NCBI GenBank assembly: GCA_002356515.1
Contig: AP017605.1
Coordinates: 2,480,001-2,544,000, forward strand
Reading direction: 5' to 3'
DNA length: 64,000 nt
Source of the DNA: Mesorhizobium loti
GTDB taxonomy: Bacteria; Pseudomonadota; Alphaproteobacteria; Rhizobiales; Rhizobiaceae
Shown here: positions 16,800 to 25,294 of the stretch, in pieces
Layout: each line of letters starts with the position of its first letter
Position numbering within the stretch: the first letter of the stretch is position 1
Translations under genes and position numbers: made by a program
The notes under the pieces: generated by a model
The model's database searches: none
What the model was told of the DNA's origin: nothing
What the model saw: the letters and a program-made list of their open reading frames with translations, nothing else

Positions 16800-18989
16800 A
16801 TGACGATGAAGGTTCTGGAAAACGGTGCTGAAAGCTTCGTGACCGCGGGTGGCATCACCATCACCCGCGAGCGCCACGACCGGCCCTATGCAGGCGCGAT
16901 CGACACCTATGTCGATGGCTTGAATTCGCGCCGGGGCGCAGTGTTTTCCTCCAACTACGAATATCCCGGCCGCTACACACGCTGGGACACTGCCATCATC
17001 GATCCTCCGCTGGTGATCTCGGCGCGGGGCCGCGCGATGCGCATCGAAGCGCTCAACGGCCGCGGCCAGGTACTGTTGCCTGTCATCGGCAAGACGCTGG
17101 GCGGGCTTGCCGACATCACCATCGCCGAGACGACGAAGACACTGATCCGCCTCGACGTCGCCAAGCCCGGCCGTGTCTTCACCGAAGAGGAACGTAGCCG
17201 CGTTCCCTCGGTCTTTACCGTGCTGCGCTCCATCACGGCCCTGTTCAAGACCGAGGAAGATGCCAATCTCGGCCTCTATGGCGCCTTCGGCTACGACCTT
17301 GCCTTCCAGTTCGACCCGGTCGACTACAAGCTCGAACGCAAGCCCAGCCAGCGCGACCTCGTCCTGTTCCTGCCCGACGAGATCCTGGTCGTCGACCATT
17401 ATTCGGCCAAGGCCTGGACCGACCGCTACGACTATTCGGGCGAGGGTTTTTCGACCGAAGGCCTGCCGCGCGACGAAATCGCCGAACCGTTCAAGACCGC
17501 CGACCGCATCCCGCCGCGCGGCGACCATGAGCCGGGCGAATATGCCAACCTTGTGCGCAAGGCGATGGATAGTTTCAAGCGCGGTGACCTGTTCGAGGTC
17601 GTACCCGGGCAGATGTTCTACGAGCGCTGCGAGACGCAGCCATCCGAGATTTCCCGCAAGCTGAAGTCGATCAACCCCTCGCCCTACTCGTTCTTCATCA
17701 ATCTCGGTGAAGGCGAGTATCTGATCGGCGCGTCGCCCGAAATGTTCGTGCGCGTCAACGGGCGCCGCGTCGAGACCTGCCCGATCTCGGGCACCATCAA
17801 GCGCGGCGACGACGCCATTTCCGATAGCGAACAGATCCTGAAACTGCTCAACTCGAAGAAGGACGAATCCGAACTCACAATGTGCTCGGACGTCGACCGC
17901 AACGACAAGTCGCGGGTCTGCGAGCCCGGCTCGGTGCGCGTTATCGGCCGCCGCCAGATCGAGATGTATTCGCGCCTGATCCACACCGTCGACCACATAG
18001 AGGGCCGGCTGCGCGAAGGCATGGACGCTTTCGACGCCTTCCTGTCGCATGCCTGGGCGGTCACCGTCACCGGCGCGCCGAAACTGTGGGCCATGCGCTT
18101 CATCGAGCAGAACGAGAAGAGCCCGCGCGCCTGGTATGGCGGCGCTATCGGCATGGTCAACTTCGACGGTGACATGAACACCGGCCTCACCTTGCGCACC
18201 ATCCGCATCAAGGACGGCATCGCCGAAGTGCGCGCCGGCGCGACATTGCTCTTCGACAGCATTCCCGAGGAAGAAGAAGCCGAAACCGAACTGAAGGCAT
18301 CCGCCATGCTCTCCGCTATCCGCGACGCCAAGACGGGCAATTCCGCCAGCACCGAGCGCACCACCGCGCGCGTCGGCGACGGCGTCAACATCCTGCTCGT
18401 CGACCACGAGGACTCCTTCGTCCACACGCTGGCCAATTACTTCCGCCAGACCGGCGCCAATGTCTCGACAGTGCGCACGCCGGTGCCGGAGGAAGTGTTC
18501 GAGCGGCTCAAGCCCGATCTCGTCGTGCTGTCGCCCGGACCGGGCACCCCGAAGGATTTCGATTGCGCGGCGACCATAAAGAAGGCGCGCGCCCGCGACC
18601 TGCCGATCTTCGGCGTCTGCCTTGGCCTGCAGGCGCTGGCCGAGGCCTATGGCGGCGAGTTGCGCCAGCTGCATATTCCCATGCACGGCAAACCATCGCG
18701 CATCCGCGTCTCGAAGCCAGGCATCATCTTCTCCGGTCTGCCCAAGGAAGTGACCGTCGGCCGCTACCACTCGATCTTCGCCGATCCGGTGCGGCTGCCC
18801 GACGACTTCATCGTCACGGCCGAGACGGAGGACGGCGTCATCATGGCCTTCGAGCACCGCAAGGAGCCGATCGCCGCCGTGCAGTTCCATCCGGAATCGA
18901 TCATGACGCTCGGCCACAATGCCGGCATGCGCATCATCGAGAACATCGTCGCTCATTTGCCGCGCAAGGCCAAGGAAAAGGCAGCCTGA
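16800..18989 (+). CDS. trpE(G): Anthranilate synthase, fused TrpE-TrpG
   Basis: A 729-residue bifunctional enzyme converting chorismate and glutamine to anthranilate, the first step of tryptophan synthesis. Residues about 1-515 are the chorismate-binding TrpE part ([60 protein letters not shown] in pieces). From about 530 comes the class I glutamine amidotransferase (SPGPGTP; nucleophile Cys in FGVCLGLQ near 606; HPES near the end). The fusion and length match rhizobial TrpE(G). The ATG at 16800 follows a GGAG site. It is controlled by the upstream attenuator and is followed 5 bp later by a CDF transporter gene. Confidence 0.97.
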   Translation: MTMKVLENGAESFVTAGGITITRERHDRPYAGAIDTYVDGLNSRRGAVFSSNYEYPGRYTRWDTAIIDPPLVISARGRAMRIEALNGRGQVLLPVIGKTLGGLADITIAETTKTLIRLDVAKPGRVFTEEERSRVPSVFTVLRSITALFKTEEDANLGLYGAFGYDLAFQFDPVDYKLERKPSQRDLVLFLPDEILVVDHYSAKAWTDRYDYSGEGFSTEGLPRDEIAEPFKTADRIPPRGDHEPGEYANLVRKAMDSFKRGDLFEVVPGQMFYERCETQPSEISRKLKSINPSPYSFFINLGEGEYLIGASPEMFVRVNGRRVETCPISGTIKRGDDAISDSEQILKLLNSKKDESELTMCSDVDRNDKSRVCEPGSVRVIGRRQIEMYSRLIHTVDHIEGRLREGMDAFDAFLSHAWAVTVTGAPKLWAMRFIEQNEKSPRAWYGGAIGMVNFDGDMNTGLTLRTIRIKDGIAEVRAGATLLFDSIPEEEEAETELKASAMLSAIRDAKTGNSASTERTTARVGDGVNILLVDHEDSFVHTLANYFRQTGANVSTVRTPVPEEVFERLKPDLVVLSPGPGTPKDFDCAATIKKARARDLPIFGVCLGLQALAEAYGGELRQLHIPMHGKPSRIRVSKPGIIFSGLPKEVTVGRYHSIFADPVRLPDDFIVTAETEDGVIMAFEHRKEPIAAVQFHPESIMTLGHNAGMRIIENIVAHLPRKAKEKAA

Positions 18990-18994
18990 CCGCG

Positions 18995-19942
18995 ATGGCC
19001 GAAGCCGAGAACACGATGGCGATCGCAGCCAAGGCGGCCGCGAAGCGCAAGGTTGCCAACCTTGCCTTCTGGTCGATCGTGGTCGCCTTTGTCGTGCTCG
19101 CGCTGAAGGCCGCCGCCTGGTACGTCACCGGCTCCGTCGCGCTTTATTCGGATGCTCTGGAATCGATCGTCAACGTCATTGCCTCGGTCGCCGCCTTCTG
19201 GGCGATCCAGGTCAGTTACAAGCCGGCCGATCAGGATCATCCGTTCGGCCATCACAAGGCGGAATATTTCTCGGCGGTGCTGGAAGGCGTGCTGATCGTC
19301 GTCGCGGCGCTGTTGATCCTCAACGAGGTCTGGCGCTCCTGGCAAGCGCCGGCGCCTCTGGAAAGGCCCTGGAACGGCCTCGCCGTCAACGGCGTCGCTA
19401 CCGTCATCAATGCCTTCTGGGCCTGGATGCTGATTCGCGCCGGCCGCGCGGAGAAATCGCCGGCGCTGGTCGCTGACGGCAACCACATCATGACCGACGT
19501 CGTCACCTCGGTGGGGGTCTTCGGCGGCCTGGTCGGGGCAATCCTGACCGGCTGGCAGATCCTCGATCCGGCGCTCGCCGTCCTCGTCGCGCTCAACATC
19601 CTGTGGCAGGGCTGGCACGTCATCGGCTCGTCGATGAACGGCCTGATGGACCGCGCCGTCGACACCACCGAACATATGCACATCCGCGACGTCATCTCGG
19701 CCAATTGCAAGGGCGCGCTGGAGGTGCATGACCTCAAAACCCGCATCGCCGGCCGCGCCACCTTCATCGAGTTCCATCTGGTCGTTGACGCCGACATGTC
19801 GGTCGGCGCCAGCCATGTCATCTGCGACCGCATCGAGGACGCGCTGAGGGCCGAAATCCCCTCGGTGCGCGTCACCATCCACGTCGAGCCCGATGATGAG
19901 GCGAAGCTGCCGAAGGGGACGACGGCGGTGCCGTTTGCGTGA
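18995..19942 (+). CDS. Cation diffusion facilitator family transporter
   Basis: A 315-residue CDF exporter with about six membrane helices. The metal site in helix 2 is YSDALESIVN and in helix 5 DGNHIMTDVVTS, with HPFGHHKAEYF between helices 2 and 3; the C-terminal cytoplasmic ferredoxin-like domain is present (LEVHDLKTRIAGRATFIEFHL). Family substrates are Zn, Fe, Mn or Co exported in exchange for protons. The start at 18995 lies 5 bp after the trpE(G) stop, so it is probably cotranscribed, an odd partner for a Trp gene. Another in-frame ATG at 19016 is possible. Confidence 0.92.
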   Translation: MAEAENTMAIAAKAAAKRKVANLAFWSIVVAFVVLALKAAAWYVTGSVALYSDALESIVNVIASVAAFWAIQVSYKPADQDHPFGHHKAEYFSAVLEGVLIVVAALLILNEVWRSWQAPAPLERPWNGLAVNGVATVINAFWAWMLIRAGRAEKSPALVADGNHIMTDVVTSVGVFGGLVGAILTGWQILDPALAVLVALNILWQGWHVIGSSMNGLMDRAVDTTEHMHIRDVISANCKGALEVHDLKTRIAGRATFIEFHLVVDADMSVGASHVICDRIEDALRAEIPSVRVTIHVEPDDEAKLPKGTTAVPFA

Positions 19943-19978
19943 GGCGGTTCGCCGCCGCGACCTTGGAAACCTCTCGAG

Positions 19979-20039
19979 TTCGTCATCCTGGGGCGAAGCA
20001 AGAAGCGCAGCGACGCGGCGCAGACCATAGGATGACGAA
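19979..20039. repeat. Palindromic intergenic repeat (TTCGTCATCCT family)
   Basis: The ends TTCGTCATCCT (19979-19989) and AGGATGACGAA (20029-20039) are perfect complements enclosing a purine-rich centre with GCGAAGC and GCAGCGACGCGGCG. The element type is common in Mesorhizobium intergenic DNA. It borders the decayed antitoxin gene. Confidence 0.82.
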
Positions 20040-20083
20040 GCGACAGGCGTACCGCGAAAACTTCTGCGCCGAGGTACTCGTCC

Positions 20084-20290
20084 CTAACGGCCCTCTAAGA
20101 CCGCCTCTACAAAATCATCATCAAGCGGTCCAGTCAGACGGTCGAGCCAGTCCTAATCCTGCGCAAGCGGTTCGAGAACGACCGCTCGGCCCTCGCGGCG
20201 GATTGAAACATCGCCGGTTTCAAAACGATATTTCTTCGGCAGGCGTACCGCTTGCGATCGGCCAGACCTAAAAACCTTCGCCTTATCCAT
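20084..20290 (-). pseudogene. Degenerate VapB-type (SpoVT/AbrB-like) antitoxin
   Basis: Reading from an ATG at 20290, the frame gives MDKAKVFRSGRSQAVRLP and continues through FETGDVSIRREGRAVVLEP, the typical swapped-hairpin DNA-binding domain of VapB/MazE-like antitoxins. A TAG at 20153-20155 interrupts after 45 codons, in a position where relatives usually have a Trp codon (LAQD-stop-DWLDRL). The frame then continues DWLDRLTGPLDDDFVEAVLEGR, the toxin-neutralising tail, before a second stop at 20084-20086. No PIN-domain toxin follows; the genomic repeat lies there instead. It is read as a relic of a vapBC module, though the 45-residue DNA-binding part might still be made. Confidence 0.75.
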
Positions 20291-20311
20291 TCGCGCTCCT
20301 CCCGCCTCAAC

Positions 20312-21415
20312 TCAAGGCGCACAAGCCGACTGCGGCATTGGCTCCAGCCGGTAGACCTTGTCGTCCGACTTCGTCTTGCCGTCGGCGGCCTTCGAGCAGA
20401 GATCGACGATTGCCAGGCTGCTGTTGGGATTGGCCAGCATCATCATGCCGTTGGCGCCGCGCTTGAGGAAGATTTCCTTCTGCGCGATGTCGCAGGCAAA
20501 ATCGCTCATCTTCGAGCTTGCCGCGCAACGCCATTGGTCGGCCTCGCCCTGGCAGGAATAGGTCTGCGTGACCTTGGCCCCATTTTTTCTGGTCGTCACC
20601 GAGACGGCAATGTCTGCACCATCGGGCCAGTTGGCGGCGTCCCCGCCAGATGCGAAGGACGCCAGTTCGACCGGCCCGCGAAAAACCCGGATCGACTGCG
20701 TCAGCTGGTCGGGATGCGAAATCATATGCGCCGCATCGTAATCGCGGCCGTAGCAGAACGGCTGGTCGGGCTTCAGCCGCTCGCGCAGCGGCGCCCCAAG
20801 TGCCGGATCGATCGGATCGATGCGCGCGAATTCCGCCTTGCAGGTCGCGGCCGGCATCGGATCGAGGCGGAAATTGTCGTCCTCCGAGCCGAGCGCTTGC
20901 CTGTTGTATTCCGCCTTGCCGAGTTGCTCCTCAGAGTCCGGATCGAGATAGATGTCGGAAGACAGGTCGGAGAGGAGCAAGCGGCCCTTGTCGTCGACCT
21001 TCAGCGAGGCCAGCGTGCGGTCGCAATCCATGCCGCAACGGATCGGGCCTGAAGTGCCGTCCTCTGATTCGTGATTGCACCAGCCGCCAGCCCATTCCGG
21101 CGCCTTGGCGCCACGCACCGTGGTGGTGAGAAAACCGTTGTAGGATGTGTCGGCATTGGCCGTGGGTTCCTCGTTCGGCCGGCTGACCGGATCATGGCCG
21201 TAGTAGAAGAAGATCCGCGCCACTTTCTGTTTCGGATGCGCCTTGAGATGCGCCGCGTCATAGACCCGGCCGAAACAGGCGTCCGCCCCGTTCGGGCTAA
21301 GTTCCCTAAGTTTAAGCGCGTCGTCGGCGACAGCCGTGCCGATCAGCAAACCAAGCAGCGCAACGGCAAATCCGGCGCCCGCAACTGTCTTCCATTCCCC
21401 TGCCCTGAACGTCAT
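20312..21415 (-). CDS. Secreted protein of unknown function with two tandem homologous domains
   Basis: A 367-residue protein with an N-terminal signal-like segment (AGAGFAVALLGLLIGTAVADD), so it is likely periplasmic. The mature part contains two copies of one domain: copy A begins CFGRVYDAAHLKAHP and ends FRLDPMPAATC, and copy B begins CYGRDYDAAHMISHP and ends YRLEPMPQSAC. Each copy has several Cys, suggesting disulphides. The start at 21415 has AGGAGAGG 4 bp upstream, which makes it better than an in-frame start 36 bp earlier. It is divergent from a DsrE-family gene. I do not recognise the domain. Confidence 0.82.
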   Translation of the reverse strand: MTFRAGEWKTVAGAGFAVALLGLLIGTAVADDALKLRELSPNGADACFGRVYDAAHLKAHPKQKVARIFFYYGHDPVSRPNEEPTANADTSYNGFLTTTVRGAKAPEWAGGWCNHESEDGTSGPIRCGMDCDRTLASLKVDDKGRLLLSDLSSDIYLDPDSEEQLGKAEYNRQALGSEDDNFRLDPMPAATCKAEFARIDPIDPALGAPLRERLKPDQPFCYGRDYDAAHMISHPDQLTQSIRVFRGPVELASFASGGDAANWPDGADIAVSVTTRKNGAKVTQTYSCQGEADQWRCAASSKMSDFACDIAQKEIFLKRGANGMMMLANPNSSLAIVDLCSKAADGKTKSDDKVYRLEPMPQSACAP

Positions 21416-21509
21416 GTGACCTCTCCTCGCACCGACAGGACGTAACGTCAATTTATGCTAGTATTGCGACCGGAGCCACGCAAGTTGCGGTGAATCCAGG
21501 GAGGATGCC

Positions 21510-21947
21510 ATGCGCCGACGCGACATGTTCCGCGCAGTTCTTGCCGGGACCGGAACGTTTCTTGGCCTGCGGGCGGTGCAGGCCGCTGCCACGGAGCCTG
21601 CCAGGCCGAAAGTGGCCTATCACCTGAGCGATGTGGACAAGGTCAACTTCGTGCTGGGTAACATCAAGAACCACTATGAGGGCACCGGCGGCAATGTCGA
21701 CATCGTGCTGGTCGTGCATGGCCCGGCCTTGGCCGCCTTCAAGTCGAAGGGCATATCGGCCGCGGTCTCCGGCCGCTTCGCCGGCCTGGTGCAGCAGGGG
21801 CTCGTGCCGCAGGCCTGCAGCAACACCATGCGGGGCATGGACATTTCGCTCACCGACCTGCTCGACGGCTTCCATGCCGCAGACAAGGGCGGCGTCGTCA
21901 AGCTCGCGGAACTGCAAAGCCAGGGCTATGCCTATATCAGGCCATAG
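21510..21947 (+). CDS. DsrE family protein with a secretion signal
   Basis: A 145-residue protein with an N-terminal twin-arginine-like start (MRRRDMFRAVLAGTGTFLG) and an Ala-rich cleavage region (VQAAATEP), followed by a DsrE/DsrF-like fold (VDIVLVVHGPALAAF, ACSNTMRGMDIS). Cytoplasmic DsrE proteins relay sulphur on Cys residues; exported members have unknown function. One conserved-looking Cys remains near residue 103. The ATG follows GGGAGGATGCC. The gene is monocistronic by appearance, 94 bp from the divergent two-domain gene. Confidence 0.85.
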   Translation: MRRRDMFRAVLAGTGTFLGLRAVQAAATEPARPKVAYHLSDVDKVNFVLGNIKNHYEGTGGNVDIVLVVHGPALAAFKSKGISAAVSGRFAGLVQQGLVPQACSNTMRGMDISLTDLLDGFHAADKGGVVKLAELQSQGYAYIRP

Positions 21948-22010
21948 TGCACAGTCTTGACTCCGGGGCCGGGAACGGCTGGTCTCGCTGAACCCTCCGG
22001 AGGACCAGCA

Positions 22011-22790
22011 GTGCCCACGACCGCGCTTACCATTCCCGATCTCGCCGGCAAGGCGGTGCTGATCACCGGCGCCTCTACCGGCATAGGCGCGGCACTCGCG
22101 CTGGCCTACGCCGCGCAGAAATCCAAAGTGGCGCTGCATTACAATTCGAGCCGCGAAGCGGCCGAAAAGCTTGCCAGGACGATCACCGACAACGGCGGCG
22201 AGGTCTTCCTCGTCCAGGGTGATTTTTCCGTTGCCGCCGATGTCGAACGCGTCGTCGAGGAGAGCGCGCAACATTTCGGCCGCCTCGACGGGCTGGTCAA
22301 CAATGCCGGCGGCATGCTCGGCCGCGTGCCCTATGCCGAGCAGACCGAAGCGCACTACGACGCGGTGATGGACCTCAACGCGCGTTCGGTGCTGACCGCC
22401 TCGCGCAAGGCCATGCCATGGCTGAAGAAACGGGGCGGCTTCATCGTCAACACCTCGTCCATCGCCGCGCGCAATGGCGCGGGCGGCGGTGCCGGCCTCT
22501 ACGGTTCGGCCAAGGCCTTCGTCTCCAATGTGACGCGCGGCATGGCCAAGGAGCTGATCGGCTTCGGCATCCGCGTCAACGCCGTGGCGCCGGGCACTAT
22601 TCTCACCCCGTTCCACGAGCGCTATTCCACCGCCGAACAGATCAAGGGCATGGTCGCCACCATTCCGCAAGGGCGCGCCGGCACGGCGGAAGACTGTGTC
22701 GGCGCCTATCTGTTCCTCTCTTCCGATCTCCTGAGCGGCTACATCACTGGCCAGGTGATCGAGGTGAATGGCGGCCAGTTGATGCCGTGA
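22011..22790 (+). CDS. SDR family oxidoreductase (GTG start)
   Basis: A 259-residue short-chain dehydrogenase/reductase. The cofactor motif TGASTGIG is at about residues 19-26, NNAGG near 90, and the catalytic Ser and YxxxK are in NTSSIAARNGAGGGAGLYGSAKAF. A GTG at 22011 is taken as start because CCGGAGGACC lies 7 bp before it and the family N-terminus begins here; an upstream TTG at 21957 is not supported. NADPH preference is suggested by the Ser-Arg after the second strand (NSSREAAEK). The substrate is unknown. It is followed by a small monooxygenase-fold gene after 64 bp. Confidence 0.9.
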   Translation: MPTTALTIPDLAGKAVLITGASTGIGAALALAYAAQKSKVALHYNSSREAAEKLARTITDNGGEVFLVQGDFSVAADVERVVEESAQHFGRLDGLVNNAGGMLGRVPYAEQTEAHYDAVMDLNARSVLTASRKAMPWLKKRGGFIVNTSSIAARNGAGGGAGLYGSAKAFVSNVTRGMAKELIGFGIRVNAVAPGTILTPFHERYSTAEQIKGMVATIPQGRAGTAEDCVGAYLFLSSDLLSGYITGQVIEVNGGQLMP

Positions 22791-22854
22791 CCGGCTATCT
22801 GCATACTGACGGTCCGCATACTCTTGTCGAAGACTTTGAAGGGGAGACAACAGA

Positions 22855-23163
22855 ATGTACGGACTGATCGGCAAGATGCGGGCGGCGCGCGGCCAGCGCG
22901 ACGCGGTCATGGACGTGCTGCGCGCCAGCACCGGCGCCCTCCCCGGCTGCCTGAGCTATATCGTCGCCACCGACCCGGCCGATGCCGACGCGATCTGGGT
23001 GACCGAGGTGTGGACGGATCAGGCAAGCCACAAGGCCTCGCTGCAGCTTCCGGAAGTCCAGGCGGCCATCGCCAAGGCGCGCCCCTTCATCGCCGGCTTC
23101 GAGTTCCAGGTGGAAACCCACCCCGTCGGCGGTTTTGGGTTGGCTGACGGCAAGACGGGCTGA
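22855..23163 (+). CDS. Antibiotic biosynthesis monooxygenase (ABM) domain protein
   Basis: A 102-residue single-domain ferredoxin-like alpha/beta barrel protein; the family pattern is visible as GCLSYIVATDPADADAIWVTEVWTD then HKASLQLPEV. Such dimeric proteins act as cofactor-less quinone-forming monooxygenases or remain of unknown function. The ATG follows AAGGGGAGACAACAG. It is probably in one unit with the preceding SDR gene, which could reduce a quinone product (inference). Confidence 0.88.
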   Translation: MYGLIGKMRAARGQRDAVMDVLRASTGALPGCLSYIVATDPADADAIWVTEVWTDQASHKASLQLPEVQAAIAKARPFIAGFEFQVETHPVGGFGLADGKTG

Positions 23164-23240
23164 CCCCGGAACGGCGCGAAGCCTACCCGGAGCGCAGTCC
23201 TTCGTCACATCGAAAGGTAAACGGTCGTAACCTCAGGTTC

Positions 23241-23296
23241 CTAAGTTTCAGTTCTTGCAATGCCCCGAGAATGAACTAAGTTCTATGGACTAAGTT
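23241..23296 (+). promoter_or_regulatory. Repeated CTAAGTT motif upstream of the toxin-antitoxin pair
   Basis: CTAAGTTT occurs at 23241-23248, and ACTAAGTT occurs at 23275-23282 and 23289-23296. The last two are direct repeats 14 bp apart and end 18 bp before the antitoxin ATG. Autoregulatory operators of Phd/VapBC loci usually sit exactly here. Function is inferred from position. Confidence 0.5.
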
Positions 23297-23314
23297 TATC
23301 AGGAGCAACCTGCG

Positions 23315-23557
23315 ATGCAGACCGTAAACATTCACAATGCGAAGACCAATCTTTCACGTCTCGTTGACCGAGCCGCCAAAGGCGAGCCGTTCATCATCGC
23401 CAAGGCAGGCAAGCCGTTGGTCAAAGTCGTCCCTATCGATCAGCCGGCCTCGGAGGCGCGGCGGGTGGGCTTTATGACCGGCCAGCTTTCCGTCCCTGAC
23501 GATTTCGACCGCATGGGCAGCGATGACATCGAGCAACTGTTCGGTGCCAAGGCGTGA
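23315..23557 (+). CDS. Type II antitoxin, Phd/YefM family
   Basis: An 80-residue antitoxin. The N-terminal Phd/YefM DNA-binding fold is recognisable (VNIHNAKTNLSRLVDRAAKGEPFIIAKAG in pieces, PLVKVVPI), and the C-terminal tail (PDDFDRMGSDDIEQLFG) is the short helix that blocks the PIN toxin. The ATG follows CAGGAGC. Its stop overlaps the toxin start by 4 bp (GTGA), the usual coupled layout. It probably represses its own promoter through the repeated CTAAGTT motifs. Confidence 0.93.
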   Translation: MQTVNIHNAKTNLSRLVDRAAKGEPFIIAKAGKPLVKVVPIDQPASEARRVGFMTGQLSVPDDFDRMGSDDIEQLFGAKA

Positions 23558-23940
23558 AACTGTTGCTCGACACTCATTTGCTGCTGTGGGCGGCTGGCGA
23601 ACCGGAGCGGCTACCACTTGCGGCCCTCGGCGAGATTGAGAACCCAGAGAACGAATTGCTGTTCAGTCCTGCCAGCCTTTGGGAGATCGCAATCAAGCGT
23701 GGACTTGGGCGCGATGATTTCCAGGTCGACCCGCGTTTGCTGCGACGAGGCCTCTTCGACAACGGTTATCTTGAGTTGCCGATCACCAGTGAACACGCCG
23801 TCACCGTCGACGGACTTCCGGCGGTACATAAGGATCCCTTCGATCGAATCCTGGTTGCCCAGGCAATCGCGGAAGGCATTACCCTGCTGACAACGGACGA
23901 TCTTGTGGCTCGCTACCCTGGCCCTATCCGAAAGTTCTGA
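23554..23940 (+). CDS. Type II toxin, VapC-like PIN domain ribonuclease
   Basis: A 128-residue PIN domain protein starting with GTG inside the antitoxin stop. The metal-binding acidic residues are seen in LLLDTHLLLWAA (Asp6), WEIAIK (Glu), DPFDRILVAQA (Asp) and LLTTDD. PIN toxins cut RNA, often tRNA or rRNA, when freed from the antitoxin. All expected acidic residues are kept, so it looks active. The gene is intact, unlike the vapB relic 3.3 kb upstream. Confidence 0.93.
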   Translation: MKLLLDTHLLLWAAGEPERLPLAALGEIENPENELLFSPASLWEIAIKRGLGRDDFQVDPRLLRRGLFDNGYLELPITSEHAVTVDGLPAVHKDPFDRILVAQAIAEGITLLTTDDLVARYPGPIRKF

Positions 23941-24019
23941 TCAAGGCACCTTGGAACCGCGCTTCGTTTTTCGGCAAGGCGGGGTTCGCATGGCCCTGCT
24001 TCGCGTCTAAGACCGAAGA

Positions 24020-25123
24020 ATGGATTCCTCGGCCCAGCAGCCACCCCCTGACCAGCCCGCCACCGAGCGCATGGCGCGGATCGGCAAGCCCTGGCAATGG
24101 TTGGTCCTGCTCACCATCTCCGCCCTCTTTGCCGGCGCGCTCGAACTTGCCGCTCTCCCGGCGGCGCTGCTGATCGGGCCGATGCTGGCGGCCATCGTCG
24201 CCGGCACCAATGGCGCCACGGTGCGGGTGCCGCGCCTGCTGTTCGGCTCCGCCCAGGCCATTGTCGGCTGTCTCGTCGCCGCGTCGATCTCGGCTGATAT
24301 CTTTCCCGTCTTCTACCAGGAATGGCCGCTGTTCCTTGGCGTGGTGATCACCACAGTCGCGGCTTCCAGCCTGCTTGGCTGGCTGATCAGCCGCTGGCGT
24401 ATCCTGCCCGGCACCACCGCCGTCTGGGGCTCCTCGCCGGGTGCTGCCACCGCCATGGTGCTGATGGCCGGCGCTTTTGGCGCCGACCAGCGGCTTGTCG
24501 CCTTCATGCAGTATCTGCGCGTCATTTTCGTTTCGATGACGGCCGCCATCGTCGCCAAGATGTGGGTCGACACGTCGGGTATCGAAATCCCACCCATCAT
24601 CTGGTTCCCGCCGATCGATGCCCAGGCCTTCGCCGCGACCATCGGCATCGCAGTCATAGGCGGCCTGGCGGGCAAGCTTTGCCGGCTGCCCTCGCCCTTC
24701 TTCCTCGGCACCTTCATCTTCGGCGCCATCATCCATCTCGGCCTTGGCGTGGAGATGCAATTGCCGCCCTGGCTTCTGGCGGTCAGCTACGCCATGGTCG
24801 GCTGGTCGATCGGGCTGAACTTCACCAGGCCGATCCTGCGCCATGCGACGCGCGCTCTGCCGCAGATCATCGCCTCGATCGTGGCGCTGATCGGCTTCTG
24901 CGGCGGGCTCGCCTTCCTGATCAGCCATCTCCTCGGCATCGATCCGCTGACCGCCTATCTGGCGACCAGCCCCGGCGGCATGGACAGCGTCGCCATCATC
25001 GCCGCCGCGGCGCGGAACGTCGACATCTCCTTCGTCATGGCGCTGCAATCGGCCCGCTTCCTGATCGTGCTGCTCGTCGGCCCGAGCGTTGCGCGGCTGG
25101 TGGCCAGAAGCATCAGGGAATAG
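24020..25123 (+). CDS. AbrB family (ammonia monooxygenase-annotated) membrane protein
   Basis: A 367-residue protein with about ten membrane helices and an internal duplication: GPMLAAIVAGTNGATVRVP and TTAVWGSSPGAATAMVLMAG in the first half, and a similar AYLATSPGGMDSVAIIAAAA in the second. This is the PF05145 family, which databases label AbrB or ammonia monooxygenase although it is neither a DNA-binding AbrB nor an Amo subunit. Some relatives affect export or regulation at the membrane; the role here is unknown. The ATG at 24020 starts a hydrophilic, Pro/Gln-rich N-terminus. Confidence 0.85.
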   Translation: MDSSAQQPPPDQPATERMARIGKPWQWLVLLTISALFAGALELAALPAALLIGPMLAAIVAGTNGATVRVPRLLFGSAQAIVGCLVAASISADIFPVFYQEWPLFLGVVITTVAASSLLGWLISRWRILPGTTAVWGSSPGAATAMVLMAGAFGADQRLVAFMQYLRVIFVSMTAAIVAKMWVDTSGIEIPPIIWFPPIDAQAFAATIGIAVIGGLAGKLCRLPSPFFLGTFIFGAIIHLGLGVEMQLPPWLLAVSYAMVGWSIGLNFTRPILRHATRALPQIIASIVALIGFCGGLAFLISHLLGIDPLTAYLATSPGGMDSVAIIAAAARNVDISFVMALQSARFLIVLLVGPSVARLVARSIRE

Positions 25124-25228
25124 GCAAAACCGCTCCTCCAATCGCATTATTTGACCGGCTGGATCCCGACCAGAGTTGCCGCCCTGCGACACCCCTCGAT
25201 TGCATGGGCGCCGGTCGCAAAAAATACT

Positions 25229-25243
25229 TGACTCACATACTCA
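25229..25243 (+). promoter_or_regulatory. Iron-responsive IRO box (TGA-N9-TCA) before the TonB-dependent receptor gene
   Basis: TGA-CTCACATAC-TCA matches the rhizobial IRO motif bound by RirA. It lies 52 bp upstream of the receptor start. A second TGA-N9-TCA lies before the siderophore-interacting protein gene at 28613-28627, supporting a real regulon site. Confidence 0.75.
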
Positions 25244-25294
25244 TATTTGAGAGCGCGGGTGCGCAATCCTGCATGAGACAGTGGAGACGAGTTG

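Noticed and set aside
15711..18956. Open frame of 1081 codons on the minus strand across trpE(G)
   Set aside because: Only the first part (15711-16481) matches a protein family; the rest is antisense to trpE(G) and the trp leader and arises from GC-biased codon use.
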